Assembly (NCBI GenBank): GCA_009829735.1
Contig: CM020620.1
Location: 23,286,020-23,350,019, forward strand
From: Pyropia yezoensis
Lineage: Eukaryota; Rhodophyta; Bangiophyceae; Bangiales; Bangiaceae
DNA: 64,000 bases
Reading direction: 5' to 3'
Position numbers and translations under genes: made by a program. Position 1 is the stretch's first letter; every line of letters starts with the position of its first letter. The notes beneath the pieces were generated by a model, which searched no databases, was not told the origin of the DNA, and saw only the letters and a program-made list of their open reading frames with translations. This document shows positions 54,129-64,000 of this stretch, piece after piece.

Positions 54129-56246
54129 ATGTCCAGTTCCGAGATCCAAGCTGGGCCCGTGGTTCCGGCGGCGAGTGTTGCGGAGGAGAACTCGGGTCGT
54201 CGTGCCCCTCTCCTGCCTCCGGTTCCTCGGATGTCGGTGCCGGCGCCGGTCGCCACGGCGGGGACGGATCGAGTTCCCCCGGCTTCCGCGATGCACCCGG
54301 TCGAGGCCCCCCCGGAGGGTCTCCCGGAGATGCTCCTTGGGCAGGACCCTCTGGCGGCCCGGCGTTACTCCACGGTGGTCGGCAACGCCGGCGCGGCCCA
54401 GTGCCAGCAGGATTGCATGGACCTCTGGCGCAAGGAACTCCAGCGCGGGGTCTTGACCGAGATGGACAAGGCACGTCTTCATACGGCGGACCAGATGCGC
54501 CTGGCACAAGACCGCTCCCAGAGCTTCTCGGGTTCCTCTTGGGCTGCTCGTCTGGAGGATCTCCCCTTCGCGCTGGTACTGGATCTACCCCTGACCGAGC
54601 GTCGCGTGTCCGCGTCCGTTCTCCGGTGGCCGGAGGAGGAAGGGTACGTCCACCGGGCGCTCAAGGTCTGGGACGAGGCGCTCAAGGGGTCGGGAAGCTT
54701 GAACTGCGACCCCCGTCCGAGCATGGTCGCTCTGGAGCCGCCTTTCTTGACCCGGAAATACTCCAAGTTGTCGCCGGCACGGGAGCAGGGTGAGCGACGC
54801 GGGCGTCAGCGTGACTTCCTCGTGAGCTGCAACCACCAGGAGTTCTGGAAGCTGGACAAGGCTAACCGGGCGGCGTACTACCCCAAGGTCATCCCGCAGC
54901 AGCAGGAAGTCGAGATCCCGGTCGGGTTTGCTCCTTCCAGCATCCCTTGCACCTGGTACTTCTTGGACGCCTTGACTCAGGCGTCGATCAAGGGCTTCTT
55001 CCACTCAATCCCGTACATGATGTACACGTCCGAGATGACAGTCTTGGCGGCCAACCACTGGCTTCATGAGGTCTTGGTGTCCAACCGGCTTTGGTTTCTC
55101 CCTGACCTCCTGATGGTCTGGATTGTCGACAAGTTGACCGTCGACTTCCTGTGCAGCCAGGACGAGGAGTACAAGGAGCTCTTCCAGGCGATGATCGACT
55201 TCCGGCGTCTGGTGCCGGTGCATGACCGGAACTTCTTGAACGCGATTGCCGACCAGAACCGCCCGCGTCGGGATGGCTTCGGTTGGGCGCAGGTGGTCTA
55301 CCAGTCTTCTCCGGCCAAGGTGCAGCTGGCGACGCCGCTTCCGGCGTGGCCGCAGCTAGGTAGCTTTCCTGCTCCGGCCGCCCTTGATCTTCTGCCAGTT
55401 GGACCGCCGGTGCAGGAGTCGGGATGGGCCGCGGCGGTCGGTCGGGCGTCTGCGGCGGCTCCACTTCCTCCGGTTGCCCCTGTCGCCCCGGTCGCCTCGC
55501 CTGAACCGTCACCGGCACGTCCGCGCCCTGTTCCGGCTGTGCCAGTACTTCAAGCTCCTCCGGCACCGCGCTTGTCTGCGGCGAGTCTGGGAGTGGCCGT
55601 GCGGTCGCCGATTACTCCGGCCGCTCTACCCCGGACGCCTTCTTCCAACGCCGGCGGCGCTGTGCCTCCGCTGGAGTTGGGTACTCCGGTCTCGGGGGCC
55701 GTTGTGGACCGTCCGGTAGTGTCATCCTCGGGCCGGTTCGAGATTCCGGCGCCGACTCTGCGCCTCACCCGCTTCCGGGTGCCTGACTGGTACCTGAACC
55801 AAGGTGGTCCAACATGCGACCAGTACGACGTCGGCATGATTGAAGACCAGCTGGGTCGTCTTCCGGTGCAGGTTGAAGGCGTCGGGTCCTCTCTGGTGCT
55901 GGGTACTTACGCCAGCGTCTTGAACGACGTGGTCGACCGGGTGTTTGCTTGCGCGGACAGCGGCCAGATGTCGAACAACCCGGTGGTTGGCGAACTTCTG
56001 GCGACTTTGACGCGGCATGGCCTGGCCCAGCAGTGGTCAGAGACCTTCACGGGCTTCCAGCGGCGCCGACGGACATATCTGGATGAGCGGGAGCCACCGG
56101 CAACTACTGGTACTACTCCGATGGCGTCATACCGGGATGCGCCGCGTCCACCGCACTACGTCATCCCGTCTTCCTCCGGTTCCCGTCGTACCGCGGAGGT
56201 AGCGCCGGAGGACACTCCCGCGGCTCAGCGTCCGCGCCGAGAGTAG
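54129..56246 (+). CDS. Antisense ORF of A2: 705-aa protein of unknown function
   Basis: It is transcribed opposite to gag-pol, from beside the 3' LTR toward pol, and ends about 145 bases from the pol stop. I chose the ATG at 54129 (MSSSEIQ) because the A1 copy has the same start; the frame is also open upstream through the LTR to 53802. There are three parts. The N-terminus is Pro/Ser-rich. The central region (residues about 165-380) has many aromatic residues, including AAYYPKVIPQQQEVEIPVGF and SEMTVLAANHWLHEVLVSN. A Pro/Ala linker (about 390-520) leads to a C-terminal helical domain (about 540-660, LATLTRHGLAQQWSETF). No signal peptide, membrane segment or known motif is seen. Some plant gypsy elements also carry antisense ORFs; homology to those is not shown. 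Confidence 0.75.
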   Translation: MSSSEIQAGPVVPAASVAEENSGRRAPLLPPVPRMSVPAPVATAGTDRVPPASAMHPVEAPPEGLPEMLLGQDPLAARRYSTVVGNAGAAQCQQDCMDLWRKELQRGVLTEMDKARLHTADQMRLAQDRSQSFSGSSWAARLEDLPFALVLDLPLTERRVSASVLRWPEEEGYVHRALKVWDEALKGSGSLNCDPRPSMVALEPPFLTRKYSKLSPAREQGERRGRQRDFLVSCNHQEFWKLDKANRAAYYPKVIPQQQEVEIPVGFAPSSIPCTWYFLDALTQASIKGFFHSIPYMMYTSEMTVLAANHWLHEVLVSNRLWFLPDLLMVWIVDKLTVDFLCSQDEEYKELFQAMIDFRRLVPVHDRNFLNAIADQNRPRRDGFGWAQVVYQSSPAKVQLATPLPAWPQLGSFPAPAALDLLPVGPPVQESGWAAAVGRASAAAPLPPVAPVAPVASPEPSPARPRPVPAVPVLQAPPAPRLSAASLGVAVRSPITPAALPRTPSSNAGGAVPPLELGTPVSGAVVDRPVVSSSGRFEIPAPTLRLTRFRVPDWYLNQGGPTCDQYDVGMIEDQLGRLPVQVEGVGSSLVLGTYASVLNDVVDRVFACADSGQMSNNPVVGELLATLTRHGLAQQWSETFTGFQRRRRTYLDEREPPATTGTTPMASYRDAPRPPHYVIPSSSGSRRTAEVAPEDTPAAQRPRRE

Positions 56247-56391
56247 TAGTTGGAGGCAAGGAGGGTGAGGGTCTTGGGAGAAGCGAGGAGGGAAGAGGCG
56301 GAGAGAAGGGTTGCTCGAGCGGGTGCTTGGTTTCCTTGATTGTTCCATGCTTGCATTGCGTGTTCTCCTTGATATACCCGTTCCCTTCTTC

Positions 56392-59300
56392 TCAATCCTC
56401 TTGTTCCGCATCCGTTGCGGGTGAGCTCGTCTCGTCCCCAGGGTCTTGGTTGGCCCCGTCCTCTTGGTCCTCCTCCGTGTCCGACTCCAGAATCTTGCCG
56501 GCTCTGGCCACGGGAGTGCCCTCAATCCCGTTCCGTCGCGTGTAGGCACAGACGTCCGCGATGGGTAGCCGGTTTGAGGGTTCCCATGTATCATCTGCTG
56601 GGTTAAAGCCGAACCAGCGTACTCGCAGGTACAGGCGTCCATCTCTCCAGGCATGGTCGACAAACTTGACGTAGACAAATTCCCGACCTTCTTCTTGGGA
56701 TAGCCAGGGTATCGCAGTCCGCTTACGCCGGGTCAAGTCCCGTTGGCTTGGCGGTGGAGCTCGGGTGACATGGTCGCTGCTCACCCGGTACGGAGAGCCA
56801 TCCACGTCTAGAAGGAAGGTCCAGCCATCCGTATTGAGAATCTCATAAGGTCCATCCGTCTTAGAGTCCAGCTTCCCCCGGGTCTTGCTATGGTTGTCCA
56901 CAAAAACCCAGTCGCCACCACCCAGTTCCTTGTTCTTTTCCCGGACACCCTTGTCATAGTCCCGCTTGTATCGCTCCTGGGTCTTTGAGATTGACTCCTT
57001 GACTCTTGGGAGCAGGAGCTTTAGTTGTTCCAGGAACTCATCCTTTGCCTTGGGACCTGACTTCAGTGCAGGCTGGAGACCATCCGGTATTCTTTCCAGG
57101 GAGAAGTTGGTCAGCCGCCTTGGGGTGACAAAGTCGAGTGGAGCGACTCCCGTTGTCCGGTGAACTCGGGAGTTGTAGGCTAGAGTGAGGACAGCCAGGA
57201 GCTCGTCCCAGTCTTCTTGGTGCTCCTCCACGTAGTGCCGTAGCATGTCCACTAGGGTCCGGTTGAATCGTTCCACCTGACCGTTCGTTTGAGGGTGGTA
57301 CGTCGTGGTGTACAAGTTCTTGATGCCCATCAGGTCACAGACTCCTTGGAAGAACAGGGATGCAAACTGGGGACCGTTGTCGGTTAAGACGGAGTCTGGA
57401 GGGCCGTAGGCAGCTATCCAGTACTCGCAGAAGGCCGACGTGACATCCAGAGCCGTGATGGTTCTCAACGGGATTGCTCGAGTGAACTTGGAGAACCGGT
57501 CACAAATGATGAGCAGGTATATGTTGCCACTGGAGGTCTCAGGTAGGGGCCCCAGGATGTCCATGCTTAAGCTTGCAAAGGGCTCCGCCGCAGGGAATAG
57601 GCGTAGCTTAGAAGTCTTCTTCCTCTGGGACAACCGGTTCCTTGCACAAGAAATACAAGCCTCCAGGCACTTATGGACGTCACTGGCCATGGTTTCCCAG
57701 TAATAATGTCGTCTCATGGAAGCATACATCCGATTGATACCAGGATGCCCGGCCTGGGGAGACAAGTGCTCCAGGCGTAGGATGTCAGTCCGTAGGCTCC
57801 GGGGTACGTAGACTTGAGTTGCCCCATCGAAGGGTGACACCCGTACCAGGAGTCCGTCTGTAGACTCGGAGAAGCGACTGTTCCGGTTCAGGTCCATTTG
57901 GTGGCGAAGCTCCAAGCATTGAGGGTCCGTCAATTGTGCCTCCAGCATCCGGTGAATGGTTACCGGTTGATGAGCGTCAGGTGTCTCGTACAGGGGAGCG
58001 TGCCAGCCACGTCCGACATTCGGGAGGATGAAGCAAGGTATTTCCTCCGGGATAGGACCGGTATCGGCTGCAGGAGTCTCCAGCCTGGACATGGTGTCGG
58101 CGCAGTGGTGCTCCCTCCCTGCTCTGGTGCACACCTTGTACTTGAACTCCGAAAGGCGTAGGCGCCACCGGGCGACCCTTCCTTGACTGCTGTCCATGCA
58201 TAGCAGCCACCTTAGACTGGCGTGGTCCGTCCGGATGAGGAACTCTTGTCCTTCAAGATATGGACGTAACAGGAAGCAAGCCCAGACGACCGCCAAGCAC
58301 TCGCGCTCGGTCGTGGAATAGTTCTTCTCGGCTGGAGTCAAGACGCGACTGTAGTAGCCTATCGGGAGGAAGTGCCCATCAGGTTGTTGCTGGAGTAGTG
58401 AGCACCCCACCTGGACGCCACAGGCGTCAGTCTCCAGAACAACCTGACCCTCCCGCTTGGGTAACGCCAGTACTGGAGTGGTGGTCAGGCGCTTCTTGAG
58501 CTCTTCGAAGGCTGCTGTCTGCTTCTCGTCGAACACCGGGAGTTGTGCTGGAAGCTTCTTGCTAGTAAGCTTGGTCAAGGGCCGGGCAATCAGAGCGTAG
58601 TCCCGTACGAACCGGCGGTAGACGTTGCACATACCCAGGAAGCTCTTGAGTTCCGTCTGGGTTTTAGGTTGCCGTGCATGCCGGAGGGCCTTGATGTTCT
58701 TCTCGTTGACTCGGAGCTCCCCCGGACTCAGCACGTGCCCCAGGTACTCCACCTCAGTCTCAAACAGGTGGCACTTCTCGGCCTTGAGGGTAACTCCAGC
58801 CTTGGACAGGAGGGCCAGGACCTCTCGAAGGTGCTCCAGGTGTTCCGCTGGGGTCTTGGAGAAAACAATGATGTCGTCCAGGTAGACCAAACATGTTCTC
58901 CACCTTAGCCCCGACAGGATGATGTCGATGGCTCTCTGGAAGGTTGCCGGAGCATTAGTGAGACCAAAAGGGAGACGCTTGCACCGGAACAGTCCCATGT
59001 GGCACGTGAAGGTAGTCTTGTCCTTGTCCTCGTCAGCCAGAGGGATCTGCCAGTAACCGGCATTACAATCCAGCGTCGAGAAGAGGGTGGCATCACCAAG
59101 AAAGTCGAGGCAATCATCCATCCGGGGTATCGGGTATACATCCTTGACTGTCATCTCGTTCAGGCGTCTGTAGTCAACGCAGAAACGGAAGTGACCGCCA
59201 GGTTTCGGGACGACTACCACCGGGAAAGCCCACTCGCCATCAGACGGCTCGATAACATCCATCTTGAGCATCTTGTTAACCTGCTTCTCAATCTCATCCC

Positions 59301-60351
59301 GGCGATGAGGTCCAGCCCGGTATGGGTGCATGTGCACTGGTTTGGCATCTGGCTTGAGTTGAATCCGGTGTAGGGTGGCGTCCATCTTGCCCAGCTCTCC
59401 AGACCACAGATGCCGATGTTCCTGGAGAAGCTTCTCCAGTGCCTCCTTCAAGTCGGGAGGGACGTTTTCTTGGTTGACCTTCGGCATCCCGGGCGGTGCT
59501 TGTTCCGGCTTCGGAGTAGTACGGCCAGCCTGCTCTTGTTCCGGAGATACGTCTAAGGCCGTCAAGTTGGATGCCAGCTCTTGTTGCAGGTTGAAGAGGT
59601 CTTCCTTGCTCATAGCGCGGGCGGACCCCCGGTAAGGCTCTGCTGTACCAACTCGAGTGCCCTTGGCGAGGGTTATTGGCTTCCGGCTCACGTTGACGAT
59701 CAGCACCGAGAACGGGGTGTGCCTCTCCACCTTCTTGTGGTGTCCGTGGGCTAGGTATAATCGGTGTTTCGCCAGAAATTCCTTGCGTCCGTAGATCAGG
59801 CATTGACCTGCAGTCCGGGTCGTGACTTGAACCTTGGTCTCCGAGCGAGGAGGTAGGAGCACCGGTTTGATGAGGGTCAAGGTGGAGGGTGGGATGCGTT
59901 CCTTCTGGTTCTTGGCCACACGAACCTTGGTGTCCAGGTGCTCCAGCACTGGTGACACAACCCCATGGTTGAACTGCACCTTTCCTTCTCCGGGTAGGAT
60001 GCTCTTGACATGCTGCTTCTGGAAGTCCCAGCCTAGGATGAGGGGGACTGATAAGGTCTTGACTACTAGAAAGGGAAAAAGCATTGGTTCATTGTTGACA
60101 TAGATGGCGACGGGAAGACGGCCAAGCGGTCGTAGGGTTTGACCTGATGCGTCTACAATCCGGGTCTTGGTAGGCGCTCTCCAGGCATGTCGACGCCAGC
60201 CCGGAGGTAACAGGTTCTCAGTGATGACGCTTGGTCCGGCTCCCGTGTCGACCACCGGCGTAACAGCTTGGGGGAGGCTATCCCCCACATGCATACGAGC
60301 ATTAATCTTGAGGTTTTCCTTACGCAGGACGAGCAAGGTCCCCTTGAACAA
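56392..60351 (-). CDS. Pol of A2: protease, RT, RNase H, integrase, chromodomain
   Basis: A single 1319-codon frame that looks whole. The protease DTGA motif is at residues 35-38. The reverse transcriptase has FCVDYRRLNE near 400 and LVYLDDIIVF near 490. RNase H starts near 637 (LETDACGVQVGC). The integrase zinc region H-X-H-C-X2-C spans about 865-907, and its catalytic acids lie in SMDILGPLP (about 929), LTDNGPQF (about 988) and TNGQVERFNR (about 1025). The chromodomain lies at about 1222-1272 (YLRVRWFGFNPADDTWEPSN). Domain order and chromodomain place it with the chromoviruses. All catalytic motifs are present. The start may be earlier if pol is made by fusion with gag, as in some relatives. 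Confidence 0.93.
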   Translation of the reverse strand: MFKGTLLVLRKENLKINARMHVGDSLPQAVTPVVDTGAGPSVITENLLPPGWRRHAWRAPTKTRIVDASGQTLRPLGRLPVAIYVNNEPMLFPFLVVKTLSVPLILGWDFQKQHVKSILPGEGKVQFNHGVVSPVLEHLDTKVRVAKNQKERIPPSTLTLIKPVLLPPRSETKVQVTTRTAGQCLIYGRKEFLAKHRLYLAHGHHKKVERHTPFSVLIVNVSRKPITLAKGTRVGTAEPYRGSARAMSKEDLFNLQQELASNLTALDVSPEQEQAGRTTPKPEQAPPGMPKVNQENVPPDLKEALEKLLQEHRHLWSGELGKMDATLHRIQLKPDAKPVHMHPYRAGPHRRDEIEKQVNKMLKMDVIEPSDGEWAFPVVVVPKPGGHFRFCVDYRRLNEMTVKDVYPIPRMDDCLDFLGDATLFSTLDCNAGYWQIPLADEDKDKTTFTCHMGLFRCKRLPFGLTNAPATFQRAIDIILSGLRWRTCLVYLDDIIVFSKTPAEHLEHLREVLALLSKAGVTLKAEKCHLFETEVEYLGHVLSPGELRVNEKNIKALRHARQPKTQTELKSFLGMCNVYRRFVRDYALIARPLTKLTSKKLPAQLPVFDEKQTAAFEELKKRLTTTPVLALPKREGQVVLETDACGVQVGCSLLQQQPDGHFLPIGYYSRVLTPAEKNYSTTERECLAVVWACFLLRPYLEGQEFLIRTDHASLRWLLCMDSSQGRVARWRLRLSEFKYKVCTRAGREHHCADTMSRLETPAADTGPIPEEIPCFILPNVGRGWHAPLYETPDAHQPVTIHRMLEAQLTDPQCLELRHQMDLNRNSRFSESTDGLLVRVSPFDGATQVYVPRSLRTDILRLEHLSPQAGHPGINRMYASMRRHYYWETMASDVHKCLEACISCARNRLSQRKKTSKLRLFPAAEPFASLSMDILGPLPETSSGNIYLLIICDRFSKFTRAIPLRTITALDVTSAFCEYWIAAYGPPDSVLTDNGPQFASLFFQGVCDLMGIKNLYTTTYHPQTNGQVERFNRTLVDMLRHYVEEHQEDWDELLAVLTLAYNSRVHRTTGVAPLDFVTPRRLTNFSLERIPDGLQPALKSGPKAKDEFLEQLKLLLPRVKESISKTQERYKRDYDKGVREKNKELGGGDWVFVDNHSKTRGKLDSKTDGPYEILNTDGWTFLLDVDGSPYRVSSDHVTRAPPPSQRDLTRRKRTAIPWLSQEEGREFVYVKFVDHAWRDGRLYLRVRWFGFNPADDTWEPSNRLPIADVCAYTRRNGIEGTPVARAGKILESDTEEDQEDGANQDPGDETSSPATDAEQED

Positions 60352-60479
60352 ACAGGGTGTCCAGGCGGCTACCGGTTGAGCAGGTAACTGCCGTCCTTTC
60401 TCCCGGCACGCAAGGGGAGAACAGGTAGAAGTACCCTGCCGTTGGAGATTCGGGAAGACACTTGGGGAGAGCGCCTGCC

Positions 60480-61878
60480 CTACTCGTTTCCCGGCTCCGA
60501 GGAGTCCTTAGAGGTTTCGGTCTCCAGGTCAAAGTCCGTAGGAGCTTCCCTTGCCAGAGCCTCCGTGATGCTCTGTAAGGTTGCCACTCGGATGGCATGT
60601 ACCTGTGCCTTGTCCATCTTGGAGGGTGCCCGCCGGTCAGCCCAGTTGACCGCCTTTGCAAACACCAGTCCTTGACGCTTGAGTTTCTCCTGGAGATCCT
60701 CGGGAATGGTCGGGCACTGGTAGGACATATGATCCTCCTTCTGGCACAGCCAGCAAGACCGGAACCGCTGGTTCCTGATCTGCTTGGGGGCGACCAGGGA
60801 AGGTTGCTCCTTAGAAACGAAGCCGCCCCACTTGTCCCTTGACTCCATGGGTGAGGCCTCGCCAACTGCGAGTACCGGTACAGGGTTATCACCTCCCTTA
60901 TACTTGTCGGGTCCGGGACGAACTCGCGACAACGGCTTGGGGGTTGATACCATAGGAGCCTGGAGGGCCTTGGCTTGCCGGTGCTTGCCCTGGGTGTAGG
61001 CCATCAACTGCTGGAAGGTATGTTCTTGATGTTCCTGGTTGTAGTTCTCCGCATCCACTTGAAGATATTCAGGAAGCCCCTCCGAGAAGATCATCTTGAG
61101 CCTGTCCTCAGGGTAAACGTTGCCACAAGCATCGCTCATCTCCCGGACACGACGGGCGAACGCCTCTGGAGTCTCTTGTCTCTCCATGGTTGCCCGGTTC
61201 AGCCTACCGACTGCCTTACGCAGGGAGTCCGCGTCTGCGTAGTTGGACAGGAGCCAGTTGACCGCCTCCGGATAACTCGCGACGGTACGTCCAACAATGT
61301 GCCCGCAGAGTCTGGTAGAACCTGTGCAAACCGCTGTTCCGCTTCTCCGGTCATGAAGTTAACCAGGAGATAGAGAGCCTTGCCCTCGGACACATCGTTG
61401 TCATTGCATGCCTTGACAAACCGGCGCAGGAAGGCAAAGATAAGCGCCGGTCTCTTCCCGAAAACTTAGGATGCCCCCCAAAGCTCGGCTGCATTCGCCG
61501 GTTCAGGGATGCCATCTTCTTGGCCATCTTCCGGGTGTAACCTTGGTCTTGGTTCTCCAGCCGGTAGTTACCCCAATACGTGACCTTGTTCAGGGTGGCA
61601 TCTCCCACTTGGTGGGCAGGAAAGTCGAACTCGACTAGCCTGCGCCGGGTAGGACCGGGAGATGCATCCCAGTCATATCCCTCCTCAGAGCTGGAGGAAC
61701 TGGTCTCGCTGGTGCTAGAGCGGCGGCGACGACGCCGACGCCTACGGCTGCTCCGGTCACCGGTCTTGGAGCTCCCGCCCATAGGACGCAAGGGGAGGAA
61801 AAGCTTGGCCGGTCCCAGGAGTTGAAGTCTCAGGAAGACCCGTAGAACCAGTCATAGCGGTGCCTCTGGCACTGCTAG
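60480..61878 (-). pseudogene. Gag region of A2
   Basis: Homologous to A1 gag: Ser/Thr/Pro-rich N-terminus, an Arg-run near 61720-61750, acidic Ser tract, capsid-like core, and a zinc knuckle CWLCQKEDHMSYQC near 60720-60765. The left part runs into the N gap. It appears broken once or twice. Confidence 0.82.
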
Positions 61879-62378
61879 NNNNNNNNNNNNNNNNNNNNNN
61901 NNNNNNNNNNNNNNNNNNNNNNNNNNNNNNNNNNNNNNNNNNNNNNNNNNNNNNNNNNNNNNNNNNNNNNNNNNNNNNNNNNNNNNNNNNNNNNNNNNNN
62001 NNNNNNNNNNNNNNNNNNNNNNNNNNNNNNNNNNNNNNNNNNNNNNNNNNNNNNNNNNNNNNNNNNNNNNNNNNNNNNNNNNNNNNNNNNNNNNNNNNNN
62101 NNNNNNNNNNNNNNNNNNNNNNNNNNNNNNNNNNNNNNNNNNNNNNNNNNNNNNNNNNNNNNNNNNNNNNNNNNNNNNNNNNNNNNNNNNNNNNNNNNNN
62201 NNNNNNNNNNNNNNNNNNNNNNNNNNNNNNNNNNNNNNNNNNNNNNNNNNNNNNNNNNNNNNNNNNNNNNNNNNNNNNNNNNNNNNNNNNNNNNNNNNNN
62301 NNNNNNNNNNNNNNNNNNNNNNNNNNNNNNNNNNNNNNNNNNNNNNNNNNNNNNNNNNNNNNNNNNNNNNNNNNNNNN
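61879..62378. other. Assembly gap of exactly 500 N
   Basis: All N. A round 500 usually marks a scaffold join of unknown size. Family-A sequence lies on both sides, so a repeat stopped the assembly. Confidence 0.98.
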
Positions 62379-64000
62379 ACATTCGGGAGGATGAAGCAAG
62401 GTATTTCCTCCGGGATAGGACCGGTATCGGCTGCAGGAGTCTCCAGCCTGGACATGGTGTCGGCGCAGTGGTGCTCCCTCCCTGCTCTGGTGCACACCTT
62501 GTACTTGAACTCCGAAAGGCGTAGGCGCCACCGGGCGACCCTTCCTTGACTGCTGTCCATGCATAGCAGCCACCTTAGACTGGCGTGGTCCGTCCGGATG
62601 AGGAACTCTTGTCCTTCAAGATATGGACGTAACAGGAAGCAAGCCCAGACGACCGCCAAGCACTCGCGCTCGGTCGTGGAATAGTTCTTCTCGGCTGGAG
62701 TCAAGACGCGACTGTAGTAGCCTATCGGGAGGAAGTGCCCATCAGGTTGTTGCTGGAGTAGTGAGCACCCCACCTGGACGCCACAGGCGTCAGTCTCCAG
62801 AACAACCTGACCCTCCCGCTTGGGTAACGCCAGTACTGGAGTGGTGGTCAGGCGCTTCTTGAGCTCTTCGAAGGCTGCTGTCTGCTTCTCGTCGAACACC
62901 GGGAGTTGTGCTGGAAGCTTCTTGCTAGTAAGCTTGGTCAAGGGCCGGGCAATCAGAGCGTAGTCCCGTACGAACCGGCGGTAGACGTTGCACATACCCA
63001 GGAAGCTCTTGAGTTCCGTCTGGGTTTTAGGTTGCCGTGCATGCCGGAGGGCCTTGATGTTCTTCTCGTTGACTCGGAGCTCCCCCGGACTCAGCACGTG
63101 CCCCAGGTACTCCACCTCAGTCTCAAACAGGTGGCACTTCTCGGCCTTGAGGGTAACTCCAGCCTTGGACAGGAGGGCCAGGACCTCTCGAAGGTGCTCC
63201 AGGTGTTCCGCTGGGGTCTTGGAGAAAACAATGATGTCGTCCAGGTAGACCAAACATGTTCTCCACCTTAGCCCCGACAGGATGATGTCGATGGCTCTCT
63301 GGAAGGTTGCCGGAGCATTAGTGAGACCAAAAGGGAGACGCTTGCACCGGAACAGTCCCATGTGGCACGTGAAGGTAGTCTTGTCCTTGTCCTCGTCAGC
63401 CAGAGGGATCTGCCAGTAACCGGCATTACAATCCAGCGTCGAGAAGAGGGTGGCATCACCAAGAAAGTCGAGGCAATCATCCATCCGGGTATCGGGTATA
63501 CATCCTTGACTGTCATCTCGTTCAGGCGTCTGTAGTCAACGCAGAAACGGAAGTGACCGCCAGGTTTCGGGACGACTACCACCGGGAAAGCCCACTCGCC
63601 ATCAGACGGCTCGATAACATCCATCTTGAGCATCTTGTTAACCTGCTTCTCAATCTCATCCCGGCGATGAGGTCCAGCCCGGTATGGGTGCATGTGCACT
63701 GGTTTGGCATCTGGCTTGAGTTGAATCCGGTGTAGGGTGGCGTCCATCTTGCCCAGCTCTCCAGACCACAGATGCCGATGTTCCTGGAGAAGCTTCTCCA
63801 GTGCCTCCTTCAAGTCGGGAGGGACGTTTTCTTGGTTGACCTTCGGCATCCCGGGCGGTGCTTGTTCCGGCTTCGGAGTAGTACGGCCAGCCTGCTCTTG
63901 TTCCGGAGATACGTCTAAGGCCGTCAAGTTGGATGCCAGCTCTTGTTGCAGGTTGAAGAGGTCTTCCTTGCTCATAGCGCGGGCGGACCCCCGGTAAGGC
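62379..64000 (-). mobile_element. A3: partial pol of a family-A element
   Basis: The minus strand carries the reverse transcriptase and RNase H part of pol. It matches 58016-59638 almost base for base by eye. It starts at the gap and runs off the window. It may be a second A element in the same orientation, or the same element represented twice by overlapping or alternative contigs. Confidence 0.9.

Larger units (their letters stand above)
53372..61878 (-). mobile_element. A2: well-preserved family-A chromovirus
   Basis: Read on the minus strand, the order is gag (60480-61878), pol (56392-60351), the antisense ORF (54129-56246, plus strand) and the 3' LTR (53372-53944). The 5' LTR falls in or beyond the N gap. 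Pol and the antisense frame are each open from end to end; gag looks broken once or twice. It is the youngest-looking large element in the window and the best reference for the family. Confidence 0.92.

Overview
This is nuclear DNA of a GC-rich eukaryote with few introns, and most of it is transposon. No bacterial operons, rRNA genes or CRISPR arrays are visible. High GC, Ala/Gly/Pro-rich low-complexity proteins, near-intronless host genes and dense chromodomain-bearing Ty3/gypsy elements would suit a bangiophyte red alga (Porphyra/Pyropia type). That taxon is a guess from composition and gene style; no marker gene in the window proves it.

Layout. 1-125 is the edge of an LTR (family F). 1461-3263 (-) is a decayed PIF/Harbinger transposase with a long Gly-Ser-Ala-Pro repeat. 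3.7-4.3 kb is a C-rich minisatellite. 5150-14796 is a full-length, broken Ty3/gypsy chromovirus (A1) with 571-bp LTRs and an extra reading frame antisense to gag-pol, next to the 3' LTR. 15.2-24.4 kb is a nest of LTR-element pieces: a scrambled family-B derivative (D), a family-B element inside it (B1), a third gypsy family (C), the 3' end of family F with its own antisense ORF, and an inverted copy of D. 24.4-27.6 kb is GC-rich non-coding DNA.

27625-31310 is a recent pseudogene of the chromosome-maintenance ATPase SMC6. 32.3-36.1 kb holds unrecognised ORFs. 38290-38805 is a divergent, possibly centromeric, histone H3 variant with an in-frame TGA. 41647-44524 is an unrecognised host gene with one plausible intron, split by a solo family-B LTR with a perfect 5-bp target duplication. 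Three minisatellite arrays (36.3-37.3, 39.5-40.5 and 45.0-46.1 kb), two or three of them with higher-order periodicity, lie between these genes.

47581-52746 is a family-B gypsy element (B2) that stops where a 617-bp miniature LTR element (TRIM, 52747-53363) begins. 53372-61878 (-) is a second, much better preserved A element (A2) with single open frames for pol and for the antisense protein. After a 500-N gap, 62379-64000 repeats part of A2 pol almost identically.

Most interesting signals: (1) the TRIM has identical 201-bp LTRs, each with a tRNA-type RNA polymerase III promoter (A box, B box, T5 terminator), comparable in principle to the 5S-bearing Cassandra elements of plants but tRNA-like. 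(2) Two different gypsy families carry a large antisense protein beside the 3' LTR, and their C-terminal domains look related. (3) The A, B/D and TRIM elements share one unusual primer-binding site, so the autonomous families could mobilise the TRIM in trans.
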